Shown: piece after piece, positions 16,790 to 26,338 of the stretch
Position numbering within the stretch: position 1 is the first letter of the stretch
Layout: every line of letters begins with the position of its first letter
From: Lichenifustis flavocetrariae
GTDB lineage: Bacteria > Pseudomonadota > Alphaproteobacteria > Rhizobiales > Beijerinckiaceae
DNA: 64,000 bases
Reading direction: 5' to 3'
Assembly (NCBI RefSeq): GCF_026130545.1
Contig: NZ_JAMOIM010000002.1
Coordinates: forward strand, 360,038 to 424,037
Translations under genes and position numbers: made by a program
Notes under the pieces: model-generated
What the model was told of the DNA's origin: nothing
Seen by the model: only the letters and a program-made list of their open reading frames with translations
Databases searched by the model: none

Positions 16790-19012
16790 ATGCCTGAAGA
16801 AGTCGAGGTGGGCGGCGAGTCCTCCGTCGTGGTGGATGTCCTCGTCCCGGTGGCCGTCGATGTCGCCTATTCGTACCGCCTCCCACCTGGGCTGGACGCC
16901 GCCGAGGGGGATTTCGTTCACGTGCCACTCGGCACCCGGGAAACCGTGGGCGTCGTCTGGTCGCGCGAGGTGCTGGGTCCGGGGCGAGGCTCCAACCTGA
17001 AATCCGTGATCGGCACGGTCGATCTGCCGCCCCTGCCGCCCCGCTTGCGCCGCTTCATCGATTGGGTGGCGCGGTGGACGCTGACGCCGCGCGGCATGGT
17101 GCTCCGCATGGCGGTGCGGGCGCCCTCCCATGCAGGACCGGAGCGCGTGCGGATCGGGCTGCGGCGGGCCGGGCCGCCACCCGCGCGTCTGACGCCGGCC
17201 CGCATCCGCGTACTCGACACCCTGGCCACACTGCCAGATGCGTCGAAAGCCGAGCTTGCGCGGGCTGCGGGCTGCAGCACAGGCGTGATCGACGGGTTGA
17301 TCGACGAGGGCACCATCACGCCGGTGGTGCTTTCGGCCGAGCCCCTCGGCGGCACTCTCGACCCGGATTTCGCTGCGGTCCGGCTCGAACCCTCGCAAAA
17401 GATGGCCGCAGGCGAGCTCGTCGCGGCGGTCACGCGCCGCCGCTTCGGGACGATCCTGCTCGAAGGCGTCACGGGAGCCGGCAAGACGGAAGTCTATTTC
17501 GAAGCCGTCGCGGCTGCGCTCCGGGCAAGTCGGCAGGTCCTGATCACCATGCCGGAAATCGCCCTGACCGCGCAGGCGCTCGACCGCTTCGCGGCCCGCT
17601 TCGGCGCCCGGCCGGCCGAGTGGCACTCCGCCGTGCCCTCCCGTCGTCGCGCACGAGTTTGGCTGGGGGTGGCGTCAGGCGACGTCCAAATCGTCATCGG
17701 GGCCCGGTCGAGCCTGTTCCTGCCGTTCGCGAACCTAGGGTTGATCGTCGTCGACGAGGAGCACGACCCGGCGTACAAGCAAGAGGACGGCGTCGTCTAC
17801 CACGCCCGTGACATGGCCGTGGTGCGGGGCCGGCTGGAGGACGTTCCGGTCGTGCTGGCCTCGGCGACCCCGGCGCTCGAAACGCGTGTCAATGCCGAGG
17901 AAGGCCGCTATGGCCATCTGGTGCTCGCCGCACGGGTCGGCGGTCGAAGCCTGCCGGCTCTGGCCGCCATCAATCTTCGCAAGACGCCACCGCCGCGCGG
18001 AAGCTGGATTTCGCCGCCGCTCGCCGAAGCGATCGGCGAAACCATCGGCCGGGGCGAGCAGGTCCTCCTGTTCCTCAACCGTCGGGGCTATGCGCCGCTC
18101 ACTTTGTGCCGGACCTGCGGGCATCGGTTCCAGTGCCCGAACTGCTCGACCTGGCTCGTCGAGCACCGCTTCCGCAATGCGCTCATGTGCCACCATTGCG
18201 GCCATGTCGAGCGGCGCCCCACCCAATGCCCGGCTTGCGGCAACGCCGACACGCTGGTGCCCTGCGGTCCAGGGGTCGAACGACTGACCGAGGAGGTCGA
18301 GCAGCGCTTTCCGGCGGCCCGCACACTTCTGCTGTCGTCCGATGCTCCTGGAGGGGCCGAGCACATCCGCGAGCAGCTTGCGGCCATCGCGCGTCACGAG
18401 GTCGATCTCGTGATCGGAACACAGCTTGTTGCCAAAGGTCATAATTTCCCGAGTCTGACCCTCGTCGGCGTCGTCGACGCGGATGTCGGTCTGGCCAATG
18501 GCGATCCGCGTGCCGCCGAGCGCACATTCCAGATGCTACAGCAGGTGACAGGCCGGGCCGGGCGCGGCGACAAACCCGGTCGCGGCCTGATCCAGACCTG
18601 GGAGCCCGATCACCCGGTCATGCGAGCGCTCGTCTCGGGTGATGGCGAACGCTTCTATCGGACCGAAACCGAAATGCGGCGATCGGCCGGCCTGCCACCC
18701 TTCGGCAGGCTGGCGGCCGTGATCGTCTCCGGCGGCGACCGACATGCCGCCGAGGCACATGCCCGCGCTTTGGCCCGGGCCGCGGTTGCAACGATCGGCG
18801 CCTGGCGGCCGGCCGAACAGCGCCTCGACGTCCTCGGCCCGGCCGAGGCGCCGCTTGCCCTGCTGCGCGGACGCCACCGCTTCCGTCTGCTCGTCACGGC
18901 GAGCCGCGCAATCGACCTGCAGGGCTTTCTCCGCGCCGCCCTGGCGGCCGGCCCGAAGGCACGAGGCGACATCAGGGTCGATATCGACGTCGAGCCACAA
19001 AGCTTTCTTTAA
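16790..19012 (+). CDS. priA: Primosomal replication restart helicase PriA
   Basis: 3'-to-5' helicase that reloads the replisome at collapsed forks. The 740-aa protein has the N-terminal 3'-DNA-binding domain (VLVPVAVDVAYSYRLPPGL), a winged-helix region, Walker A GVTGAGKTE near residues 225-233, a DEEH box in IVVDEEHDPAYKQEDG near 320-335, four CxxC-type zinc motifs between about residues 440 and 490 (CRTCG, CPNC, CHHCG, CPACG), and helicase motif VAKGHNF near 545. All key motifs are intact. It has no close neighbours on its strand and converges on the acyl-CoA synthetase gene. Confidence 0.96.
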   Translation: MPEEVEVGGESSVVVDVLVPVAVDVAYSYRLPPGLDAAEGDFVHVPLGTRETVGVVWSREVLGPGRGSNLKSVIGTVDLPPLPPRLRRFIDWVARWTLTPRGMVLRMAVRAPSHAGPERVRIGLRRAGPPPARLTPARIRVLDTLATLPDASKAELARAAGCSTGVIDGLIDEGTITPVVLSAEPLGGTLDPDFAAVRLEPSQKMAAGELVAAVTRRRFGTILLEGVTGAGKTEVYFEAVAAALRASRQVLITMPEIALTAQALDRFAARFGARPAEWHSAVPSRRRARVWLGVASGDVQIVIGARSSLFLPFANLGLIVVDEEHDPAYKQEDGVVYHARDMAVVRGRLEDVPVVLASATPALETRVNAEEGRYGHLVLAARVGGRSLPALAAINLRKTPPPRGSWISPPLAEAIGETIGRGEQVLLFLNRRGYAPLTLCRTCGHRFQCPNCSTWLVEHRFRNALMCHHCGHVERRPTQCPACGNADTLVPCGPGVERLTEEVEQRFPAARTLLLSSDAPGGAEHIREQLAAIARHEVDLVIGTQLVAKGHNFPSLTLVGVVDADVGLANGDPRAAERTFQMLQQVTGRAGRGDKPGRGLIQTWEPDHPVMRALVSGDGERFYRTETEMRRSAGLPPFGRLAAVIVSGGDRHAAEAHARALARAAVATIGAWRPAEQRLDVLGPAEAPLALLRGRHRFRLLVTASRAIDLQGFLRAALAAGPKARGDIRVDIDVEPQSFL

Positions 19013-19104
19013 GCGGACCCCTTGTATCGATTCTGGATGATTGGTTTCACTTGACCGTCATCAATCGCGAGTGAAGCCTGGCGATCCAGATCCCCAACGC
19101 TGCA

Positions 19105-19141
19105 TGGATTGCCACGGCAGCTTCGCCGCCTCGCAATGACG
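19105..19141. repeat. Candidate dispersed palindromic repeat between priA and the synthetase
   Basis: Within the 161-base convergent gap the stretch GGATTGCCACGGC to CCTCGCAATGACG resembles the common alphaproteobacterial intergenic palindrome that begins CGTCATTGCGAGG and ends GCAATCCA. Here the centre is degenerate but the ends ATTGC and GCAAT are still inverted. It may act as a weak bidirectional hairpin. Copies elsewhere in the genome would be needed to prove it is a repeat. Confidence 0.4.
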
Positions 19142-19173
19142 GCAAAAGCGGACGTGAGCGTGCGGATTCAGTC

Positions 19174-20793
19174 TTACGCCTGTTCGCGCAATAGTCGTCG
19201 CATGATCTTGCCGGAACTGGTCATGGGTAGAGCGTCCACGAAAGCGACCTCGCGCGGGTATTCGTGCGCCGAAAGACGCGAGCGGACAAAATCCTTGATC
19301 TCTGTCGCAAGCGCCGGCGTCGCGTCGGTTCCGGCTCGAAGCACCACGAAGGTCTTGACGATCTCGGTGCGGATCGGGTCGGGCTTGCCGACGGCCGCGG
19401 CCGAGACGACGGCCGGATGCTTGAGCAGGCAATCCTCGATCTCGGCCGGACCGATGCGATAGCCCGACGAGGTGATGATGTCGTCGTTGCGGCCCAGAAA
19501 GGTGACGTAGCCGTCGGCGTCCATCCAGGCGAGGTCGCCGGTCGTCATCCACAGGCCGAGATATTTCTGGGCGGTCGCCTCGGGCTGGTTCCAATAGCGC
19601 AGGAACATCGCCGGGTCCGGCTGCGCCACGGCGATCTGCCCGGTCTCGCCAGGGTCGCACAACGATCCATCGGGCCGGATGACCCCCACATGGTGGCCCG
19701 GCACGGCCTGCCCAATGGCCCCGGGGCGCGACAGCCCAAGCCGGCCGCAAGAGGCCAGAACGTAGTTGCACTCGGTCTGCCCGAACACCTCGTTGATGGC
19801 GAGACCGAAAGCTTCTTGCCCCCATAGGAACGTCTCGGCACCGAGCGGCTCGCCGGCCGAAGTGACGCTACGGAGCGCGAGGGAAAACCGCTCGCGCGGT
19901 CGCGCGACCGTGCGGAGCAGCCGAAGCGCCGTTGGTGGAATGAAGGCATTGCGGATGCCCTGCCGGGCCATCAGCGCGAAAGCGGCTTCGGGGTCAAACC
20001 GCTCGACGCGCCGCGCCACGACGGGAACACCGAAATGGAGGCTTGGAAGCAGCGCATTGAGCAACCCGCCCGCCCAGGCCCAGTCGGCCGGCGTCCACAT
20101 GAGATCGCCAGGCTGCGGCAGGAAGTCATGGCTGATCTGGATGCCGGGGAGATGCCCGGGCAGAACCCGGTGCGCATGCAGCGCACCCTTCGGCTGACCC
20201 GTCGTGCCGGACGTGTAGATCATCAGCGCAGGATCCTCCGCGCTCGTCCGGGTTGGCTGGAAATCCTGGGACTGCCGCGCGAGGAGTTCCGCATAGCCCA
20301 ACGCGTACCCGTCGGCGCCATCGATCGAAATGACAATCTCGACGCTCCGCGCGAGCGGCCCGATCGCCGCGATCTTGGCGGCCCCCTGCCCGTTCGTCAG
20401 AACCAGTTTGGTGCCGGAATCGGCGAGGCGATACGCCAGGGCATCGACGCCAAACACCGAGGCGAGCGGCACCGCGATGGCGCCGAGCTTGTAGATTGCC
20501 ACATGAGCCGAGACCGCCTCGGCACACTGCGGCAGCAGCACGGCCACGCGGTCGCTGCGCACGACCCCAAGGCCGCGCAAGGCCCGCGCGAGCTGATTGG
20601 ATTGCGCCCGCAACTCGGCATAGGTCGTGATCGTCCGATGGCCGTCGTCGGCGACGTCGATGATCGCGGCACGGCCGGGATCGCGCTCCGCCCAACGATC
20701 ACACACATCGACGCCGATATTGTAACGCTCGGGAATGCGCCACCTAAACGCGGCGCGCATCTGCGAGGGATCGCTGCTCTCGGACACTTCCAT
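19174..20793 (-). CDS. AMP-dependent acyl-CoA synthetase
   Basis: Adenylate-forming ligase (539 aa) that activates a carboxylic acid to its CoA thioester. The P-loop-like motif IYTSGTTGQPKGALHAH lies near residues 190-206, the TGDLAWMD hinge region near 410-417, GRNDDIITSSGYRIGPAEIE near 425-444 and the catalytic Lys in TSSGKIMRRLLR close to the C-terminus. The sequence is closest in style to medium-chain/benzoate-type ligases; substrate cannot be fixed. The start at 20793 is chosen over 20820 because the first nine residues look extraneous. It stands alone on the - strand, divergent from rppH. Confidence 0.88.
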   Translation of the reverse strand: MEVSESSDPSQMRAAFRWRIPERYNIGVDVCDRWAERDPGRAAIIDVADDGHRTITTYAELRAQSNQLARALRGLGVVRSDRVAVLLPQCAEAVSAHVAIYKLGAIAVPLASVFGVDALAYRLADSGTKLVLTNGQGAAKIAAIGPLARSVEIVISIDGADGYALGYAELLARQSQDFQPTRTSAEDPALMIYTSGTTGQPKGALHAHRVLPGHLPGIQISHDFLPQPGDLMWTPADWAWAGGLLNALLPSLHFGVPVVARRVERFDPEAAFALMARQGIRNAFIPPTALRLLRTVARPRERFSLALRSVTSAGEPLGAETFLWGQEAFGLAINEVFGQTECNYVLASCGRLGLSRPGAIGQAVPGHHVGVIRPDGSLCDPGETGQIAVAQPDPAMFLRYWNQPEATAQKYLGLWMTTGDLAWMDADGYVTFLGRNDDIITSSGYRIGPAEIEDCLLKHPAVVSAAAVGKPDPIRTEIVKTFVVLRAGTDATPALATEIKDFVRSRLSAHEYPREVAFVDALPMTSSGKIMRRLLREQA

Positions 20794-20935
20794 CACGCAT
20801 CCACTCGCGAGGGCGGCCAAAACTTAGCCAGCCAGGAACTCAAACCCTACGCTCCGTCTTTTATTGAAACGTTTTGCATTGCAATGCACAAGAGCCCGTA
20901 TTGATCTCGCACATGCACTGCCGGAGACGAAGATC

Positions 20936-21445
20936 GTGGATTCGACACTTCCCTATCGGCCGAACGTCGGCATTGCGCTCTTCAACTCCGCAGGTCTGGT
21001 CTTCGCCGGGATGGCCCTGAACGAAGGGCCGGAGCAGGTGGTGGCCGGCTTCGAATGGCAGATGCCGCAGGGCGGCATCGATCCGAACGAGGATCTCGAA
21101 ATCGCGGCGCGCCGCGAACTCTTCGAGGAGACGGGAATCGGCGAGGTCTCGTTCCTGGCCGCGACCGAGACGTGGTGGGCCTATGATTTTCCACCCTATG
21201 CGGGTCCGCCGCATTCATTGAGCGGATTTCGTGGACAGACGCAGCGTTGGGTGGCCCTGCGGTTCGAAGGCCAGGAGAGCGCCATCAATGTCACGGAGCC
21301 AGCGAGCGGTCTGCGCCCGGAATTCTCGGCCTGGGCCTGGGTGCCGTTAGGGTCCCTGCCCGCGTTGGTCATGCCGCACAAACGGGCAACCTATACCAGG
21401 GTCGCGGAAGCCTTCCGCCGTTTCGCGGCGGAAGGGTCGTCATAA
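20936..21445 (+). CDS. rppH: RNA pyrophosphohydrolase (Nudix)
   Basis: Removes pyrophosphate from 5'-triphosphate RNAs, triggering 5'-end-dependent decay. The protein starts YRPNVGIALFNSAGLVF, has WQMPQGGIDPNEDLEIAARR leading into ELFEETGI (complete Nudix box, about residues 45-67) and TWWAYDFPP near 79-87, all typical of RppH. I choose GTG 20936 (169 aa, usual size) with GGAG about ten bases upstream; an ATG at 20864 in frame would add 24 unmatched residues. It converges on the sugar-binding-protein gene. Confidence 0.9.
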   Translation: MDSTLPYRPNVGIALFNSAGLVFAGMALNEGPEQVVAGFEWQMPQGGIDPNEDLEIAARRELFEETGIGEVSFLAATETWWAYDFPPYAGPPHSLSGFRGQTQRWVALRFEGQESAINVTEPASGLRPEFSAWAWVPLGSLPALVMPHKRATYTRVAEAFRRFAAEGSS

Positions 21446-21447
21446 GT

Positions 21448-21473
21448 GCCGGGACCCGGTTCCGCGTCCCGGC
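21448..21473. terminator. Bidirectional terminator-like hairpin after rppH
   Basis: GCCGGGAC (21448-21455) pairs perfectly with GTCCCGGC (21466-21473) across a 10-base loop, in the 41-base gap between the convergent rppH and binding-protein genes. There is no long T-run, so a rho-independent terminator is likely but not certain. Confidence 0.5.
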
Positions 21474-21486
21474 TTCAGGCCGATAA

Positions 21487-22422
21487 TCAGCGAACCGCCT
21501 GCCAGCCTTTGTAGTCGGCGACATTGTCACGTGTGACGAGCTTCGACGGCACCAAGGTGATCAACTGCTCAGGCTTCTTGCCCTGCAGAAGCTCGATGCC
21601 GACGTCGACAGCCTTCTGGGCCATGTAATAGGGGTCCTGGCTGGCCGAAGCCATGATCATCGGGCTCGCGGGGTTCTTGAGCGCCGCTTCGATGTCCGGC
21701 GCGCCGTCGACCGAGGTCATGACGATTCCAGTACGGCCGAGTTGCTTGGCCGCGAGGTCGCTGCCGATCACCTGCGGATCATTGATGGCGAAGAGGCCAT
21801 CGACCTTGGGGAAGCGGGTGAACAAACTCTGAGCCACCGACAAGCCGCCATCGCGCGAGCCCTTGGCGTCCTGGTCGCTCGACAGGATCTTGATGCCAGG
21901 AGCAGCCGCGAACGCCTTCTTGCAGCCGGTGACGCGATCCACCACGGAGGAGACCTGCGGACCGTTTTCGATGATCACGTCACCCTTGCCGCTCAGCTTG
22001 TCGATGATGAACTGGCAGGCGATCTGCCCGGCCTGCACGTTGTCGGTCGTGACCGTCGCGTCCGCACCATCCGCCGCAGTGTCGACGGCCACCACCAGGA
22101 TGCCGGCCGCCTGGGCCTTTTGGATCGCCGGCTTCAGGGCCTTGGGGTCGCCCGGGTTGAGCAGGATCAAGTCCACGCCCGAGGCGATGAAATTGTCGAT
22201 CTGCGTGACCTGCTTGCCGAGGTCATAATCGAAGCCGACGGTTTGCACCTTGACGCTCGGGTTCGTCTTCTTGGCTTCCGCTTCGGCGCCCTTCGATAGG
22301 GCGATGAAGAACGGGTTGCCAAGAGAACCGAGCGAGATGCCGATCGATTTCAGATCCTTTGCGGATGCCGCGCCGTTCAGGAGCGCGAGGGCCGCGCCCG
22401 CGAGCAGAAGTTTCTTCAACAT
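21487..22422 (-). CDS. Periplasmic sugar-binding protein, RbsB-like
   Basis: Substrate-binding subunit (311 aa) of a ribose/galactose-type ABC importer. A clear Sec signal peptide is visible: MLKKLLLAGAALALLNGAASA, with cleavage expected after ASA (about residue 21). The mature part has the Peripla_BP_4 pattern ISLGSLGNPFFIALSKGAE near 28-46, a VDLILLNPGDPKAL segment near 83-96 and KVDGLFAINDPQVIG near 205-219. It is the last gene after the ATPase and permease on the same strand, preceded by a good AGGAAGGA ribosome-binding site. The sugar is not determined. Confidence 0.9.
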   Translation of the reverse strand: MLKKLLLAGAALALLNGAASAKDLKSIGISLGSLGNPFFIALSKGAEAEAKKTNPSVKVQTVGFDYDLGKQVTQIDNFIASGVDLILLNPGDPKALKPAIQKAQAAGILVVAVDTAADGADATVTTDNVQAGQIACQFIIDKLSGKGDVIIENGPQVSSVVDRVTGCKKAFAAAPGIKILSSDQDAKGSRDGGLSVAQSLFTRFPKVDGLFAINDPQVIGSDLAAKQLGRTGIVMTSVDGAPDIEAALKNPASPMIMASASQDPYYMAQKAVDVGIELLQGKKPEQLITLVPSKLVTRDNVADYKGWQAVR

Positions 22423-22502
22423 GGGTTTCCTTCCTGTGACACAAGTGACCGGCTCGGCCCGAGGCCGCGCCGGGGTTCCAGCACTTCAGCTGAAAGTTGA
22501 GA

Positions 22503-23543
22503 TCAGGTGCGGGCGCCGCCGCTCATGCGATAGCGGTCGAGCGCCACGGCGCCGATGATCACAAGACCTTTGATGATAAACTGCCAGACGTCCGAAACGC
22601 CTGTCAGGATCAATCCATTCGCCAGCACCGCGATGATGAGCGCACCGACGAGCGTGCCGACGATCGATCCGACCCCGCCCACGAAGCTCGTGCCGCCGAG
22701 GATGACCGCCGCGATTGCATCGAGTTCGTAGCTCGTGCCGAGTTGGAGACCGTTGGCTGCATAGAGCCGTGCCGCCTGCATGACACCGCCCAGACCGGAC
22801 AACAGTCCCGACGCTCCATAGACGAACAGCAGCACCGCCCAGACCTTGATGCCGGACAGCCGCGCGGCATCGGGATTGCCGCCGACGGCATAGATATGCA
22901 CGCCGAGGACAGTGCGGCGCAGGACAAACCAGGAGGTGATGATCGCCACAACCGCGATGATGATGAGCCATGACACGCCGAACAGGCTGCCGTTGCCGAT
23001 GAACGCGAAGGGCAAGTCTGAATTGAACACGGTCGTATCATCGCCCATCAGCCGGGCGACGCCGCGAACGGCCGTGAGCGATCCGAGTGTCACGATGAAC
23101 GGCGGAAGCCGCATGGCCGAGATCAGGCCGCCATTGATGAGCCCGAAGGCCAGTCCGGTCAGAAGACCGGCCGGAATGCCCAAAATGCCGATGGAGGGGA
23201 ACTTCGAAACGATGAGGGCCGCCATGGCCGCGACGGCCAGGATGGAACCGACCGACAGGTCGATGCCGCCGGTCAGGATCACGAAGGTCATGCCGGCGGC
23301 AAGAACCGTGTTGACGGCCGCCTGTTGGGCGACAGTGGACAGGTTGAGCGCCGAGATGAAGCGCCCGCTTGAAAAGGCGCTCGAGACACTGCCGCTTTCA
23401 ACATAGCCGCTGAGGAACTGGAACATCAGGCCGATCAGGATTAGGATCGGCAGCATTCCAACGGCGCGAAGAATGCCCTGCATGTGCTGCTTGGCCGCGA
23501 CGTTCTTCTGCGACGGGGCTTCGGTCGTCTTGACGGTCGACAT
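22503..23543 (-). CDS. Sugar ABC transporter permease, RbsC-like
   Basis: Inner-membrane subunit (346 aa) of the ribose-type importer, with eight to ten hydrophobic helices. Family landmarks are TGGIDLSVGSILAVAAM near residues 90-106, the EAA-like cytoplasmic loop RRTVLGVHIYAVGGNPDAARLSG near 210-232 and ILGGTSFVGGVGSIVGTLVGA near 290-310. An upstream in-frame Met at 23552 is the alternative start. It lies between the ATPase and binding-protein genes. Confidence 0.92.
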   Translation of the reverse strand: MSTVKTTEAPSQKNVAAKQHMQGILRAVGMLPILILIGLMFQFLSGYVESGSVSSAFSSGRFISALNLSTVAQQAAVNTVLAAGMTFVILTGGIDLSVGSILAVAAMAALIVSKFPSIGILGIPAGLLTGLAFGLINGGLISAMRLPPFIVTLGSLTAVRGVARLMGDDTTVFNSDLPFAFIGNGSLFGVSWLIIIAVVAIITSWFVLRRTVLGVHIYAVGGNPDAARLSGIKVWAVLLFVYGASGLLSGLGGVMQAARLYAANGLQLGTSYELDAIAAVILGGTSFVGGVGSIVGTLVGALIIAVLANGLILTGVSDVWQFIIKGLVIIGAVALDRYRMSGGART

Positions 23544-23639
23544 GGCTTCCATCCCTTGCGTTCGTGTCGCGTCTCTTGGCTGAGACTTTACATCATTGTC
23601 TAGTTGGATTCCGGCCCGGGTCGCGGTTGCGCACGGGGA

Positions 23640-25187
23640 TCAGGACGCTTTGGCAAGCTCGCGGTCGGCGGCGGTTGCCAGGGCGATGATTCGTTCCTGG
23701 TTGATCTGTTCGCCCTGCAATTCACCTTCGAGATGCCCCTCGCGCATCACCAGAATACGGTCCGCGATGCCGATGACCTCGGGCAGCTCGGACGAGATCA
23801 CCAGGACACCGGCTCCGGCCTTGGCCAGTTCGTCGATGATCCGGTAGATCTCGGATTTCGCGCCGATGTCGACGCCGCGCGTCGGTTCGTCGAGGATCAG
23901 AACGAGCGGTTTGGTTTCGAGCAGGCGGGAGAGCAGCACCTTCTGCTGGTTGCCGCCCGAGAGCGAGCCGACGTTGACGTCGGCGCTGGCGACCCGGATG
24001 CTCAGGGCCGAAATCGCCGCCTTCGCGCGGGATTTCATCTTTGCCAGGTTGAGGATGCCGGATTTCGCATCCTTGCCGCAGATCATCAGATTGATGTTGT
24101 CCTTGACCGACATGTCGAGCAGCACGCCCTCGGCCTTGCGGTCTTCCGTCAGGTAGACGAGGCCGGCATCGATGGCATCCTGGGGACCTTTGATCTCGAG
24201 GGTCTTGCCCGCCAGGACGACCGTCCCGGTCACGTGGCGGTCGGCGCCAAACAGCATTCGGGCGAGTTCGGTCCGGCCCGCGCCGACGAGTCCGGCGAGG
24301 CCGAGCACCTCCCCCGCATGGAGAGCGAAGGACACGTCCTTGACACGCCGGCCGTCACCCATGTTGCGCACTTCGAGGATCGGCGCGGCATTGGGGCGGA
24401 ACCGGTGTTCCTTCTTGTAGAAAGAGCCGAGATCGCGGCCGACCATCATCTTGACGATCGCGTCGGGCGTCATCTGATCGTGTTCGAGCGTTCCGACATA
24501 GGTCCCGTCCCGCAGGATCGAGACCCGGTCGGACAGTTCATAGACCTCCGCCATGCGATGCGAGATGTAGATGATCGCGATACCGTCCTGACGCAATTTC
24601 CGGACGATCGCGAAGAGCTTGTCGGTCTCGCGCGACGACAAGGCCGTGGTTGGCTCGTCCATGACCAGGATGCGGGAATTGGCGAAAACCGCGCGCGCGA
24701 TCTCCACCATCTGCCGCTCGGCGATGGACAAGGTCGACACGATCGTGGTTGGTCCGAAGGTCGCACCGAGCCGCGCGAGAACCTCGCCCGCGCTCTTGCT
24801 CATCGCCGCACGATCGATGAAGGCCCCGTTCCGGGGCTCGCGACCCAGGAAGATGTTTTCAGCGACCGTCAGGTTGGGCGACAGAGCAAGTTCCTGGTAG
24901 ATGATCGAGATGCCGGCCGCTTTGGATTCCAGGGGGCCGCGGCTGACCAGCGGAACGCCTGCCACTTTGATGATCGCACCGGGGTCCGCCTGGTAGGCGC
25001 CGGACAGGATCTTCATCAGGGTCGACTTGCCCGCGCCGTTCTCGCCCATCAGGGCATGGATCTCGCCGGGGGCGACCGTCAACTGCACATTGGAAAGGGC
25101 TTTAACGCCCGGAAACGTCTTGGAAATGTTGCGCATTTCCAAGATGGGGCCGTCATGAACCGCAGACGGCTCAGATCGATCGGTCAT
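23640..25187 (-). CDS. Sugar ABC transporter ATP-binding protein, RbsA-like (two nucleotide-binding domains)
   Basis: Energises the ribose-type importer. The 515-aa protein contains two tandem ATPase domains: Walker [10 protein letters not shown] near residues 48-56 with Walker [15 protein letters not shown] near 173, and a degenerate second P-loop GLVGAGRTE near 290 with signature [13 protein letters not shown] and [11 protein letters not shown] near 410-440. This layout is diagnostic for carbohydrate CUT2 systems. The start at 25187 has an excellent GGAGGAGG site five bases upstream; the long in-frame extension to 25394 overlaps the divergent regulator and is rejected. Confidence 0.95.
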   Translation of the reverse strand: MTDRSEPSAVHDGPILEMRNISKTFPGVKALSNVQLTVAPGEIHALMGENGAGKSTLMKILSGAYQADPGAIIKVAGVPLVSRGPLESKAAGISIIYQELALSPNLTVAENIFLGREPRNGAFIDRAAMSKSAGEVLARLGATFGPTTIVSTLSIAERQMVEIARAVFANSRILVMDEPTTALSSRETDKLFAIVRKLRQDGIAIIYISHRMAEVYELSDRVSILRDGTYVGTLEHDQMTPDAIVKMMVGRDLGSFYKKEHRFRPNAAPILEVRNMGDGRRVKDVSFALHAGEVLGLAGLVGAGRTELARMLFGADRHVTGTVVLAGKTLEIKGPQDAIDAGLVYLTEDRKAEGVLLDMSVKDNINLMICGKDAKSGILNLAKMKSRAKAAISALSIRVASADVNVGSLSGGNQQKVLLSRLLETKPLVLILDEPTRGVDIGAKSEIYRIIDELAKAGAGVLVISSELPEVIGIADRILVMREGHLEGELQGEQINQERIIALATAADRELAKAS

Positions 25188-25372
25188 GACACTCCTCCTC
25201 CACGCTCGAGGCGGCCCAACCATCTCCGATGCGGGATGATTATGTGCAACGTGCATGTCTGCCTTGTCAAATGAGCGACACGCCTTGGCCACAATTTTCG
25301 AGCGATGCCACTCTGCGATCTGGTTGGCATGGGGCATGCAGAAGAGCCGGCTGAACCGAAGGCGGCCGACGC
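25188..25372. promoter_or_regulatory. Divergent control region, sugar ABC operon and LysR gene
   Basis: These 185 bases separate the rbsA-like gene (leftward) and a lysR gene (rightward), the classic setting for a LysR operator. A short dyad TGCA-ACG-TGCA-like element sits at 25244-25255. No typical T-N11-A site stands out, so the operator position is only suggested. Confidence 0.35.
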
Positions 25373-26338
25373 ATGCATTTTCAGTGGATCGCACTCAGGT
25401 ACTTCCGGGAAACCGTACAAACCCGGTCGATCCGCAAGGCGGCCGACCAGCTCAACATCGCGCCATCGGCCATCAACCGGCAGATCCTGAAGCTCGAAGA
25501 GCAGCTTAAATCACCTCTCTTCGAGCGAAGCAGCAAGGGATTGAAGCTGACGGCGGCCGGAGAAGTGTTCTACCGCTACGTCCTGAAGACCCATGCGGAT
25601 CTCGATCGCGCCATCGCCGATGTCGACGACCTCAGGAGCGCGCGCCGAGGCCATGTCGTGGTCGCCTGCGAAGAAGGGATCGCCAAGGACTTTCTGCCGG
25701 CCGTCATCGGTGCTTTCCGGGCCCAGCACCGGCATGTGAGTTTCGGGGTGCATGTGCGCGACATGCAAACCGTCGTCTCCGACGTGGCCGAGGGGCTCGC
25801 GGATCTCGGGATCGCGTTCAGTCCTTCGAGCGAGCCGTGCATCCGGCGGCGCCGTGAAACGGCCGTCGCGATCGGCGCCGTGGTGCATCCCTCGCATCTG
25901 CTGGCGGACTGCGCTTCGATCAAATTGACGGACCTGATCGGGGAAACCCTGATCGTACCGGACAACGGTTTTTCGACCCGGCGCCTGTTCAATGCGCAAT
26001 TGGGCGGAGACGCCGAACTTGTGATCGGGCGGCAGTTGGAGACGAACTCCTTCGAGACCATGACGGCGCTGATCAAGGCGGGCGTCGGGGTCGGCATCCG
26101 GTCGCGTGTGGGGATCGCGGGCGAAATCGGCCGCGGCGAGGTCGCCTTCGTGCCCTTCGAGGAACGCTCCTTTCCACGCGAGACGGTGGCCGCCATCGTC
26201 AAGCGGAACCGGATCCTGCCAGTGGCGGGCGCGTGTTTCGCCGAGGCGGTCGACGATGCTCTCAGCCAACTCGGCGACGAGCGGCTGCAGGCCGATCAGC
26301 CGGACACGATCTCGGTCCTGCCCAGCCTCGCCGGCTGA
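25373..26338 (+). CDS. LysR family transcriptional regulator
   Basis: A 321-aa regulator with an N-terminal winged helix-turn-helix (about residues 1-62: [36 protein letters not shown]) and a periplasmic-binding-like effector domain from about residue 92. Divergent orientation from the RbsA/C/B-type importer suggests it senses the transported sugar and controls that operon. LysR control is less common for ribose-type systems than LacI control, so this pairing is inference. Its 3' end overlaps the convergent oxidoreductase by 43 bases. Confidence 0.9.
   Translation: MHFQWIALRYFRETVQTRSIRKAADQLNIAPSAINRQILKLEEQLKSPLFERSSKGLKLTAAGEVFYRYVLKTHADLDRAIADVDDLRSARRGHVVVACEEGIAKDFLPAVIGAFRAQHRHVSFGVHVRDMQTVVSDVAEGLADLGIAFSPSSEPCIRRRRETAVAIGAVVHPSHLLADCASIKLTDLIGETLIVPDNGFSTRRLFNAQLGGDAELVIGRQLETNSFETMTALIKAGVGVGIRSRVGIAGEIGRGEVAFVPFEERSFPRETVAAIVKRNRILPVAGACFAEAVDDALSQLGDERLQADQPDTISVLPSLAG

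Noticed and set aside
23604..25274. A 556-codon open frame on the + strand opposite the sugar ABC ATPase
   Set aside because: It is antisense to a clear RbsA-like gene, has the Asp/Arg/Gly-rich composition of high-GC shadow frames and no recognisable domain.
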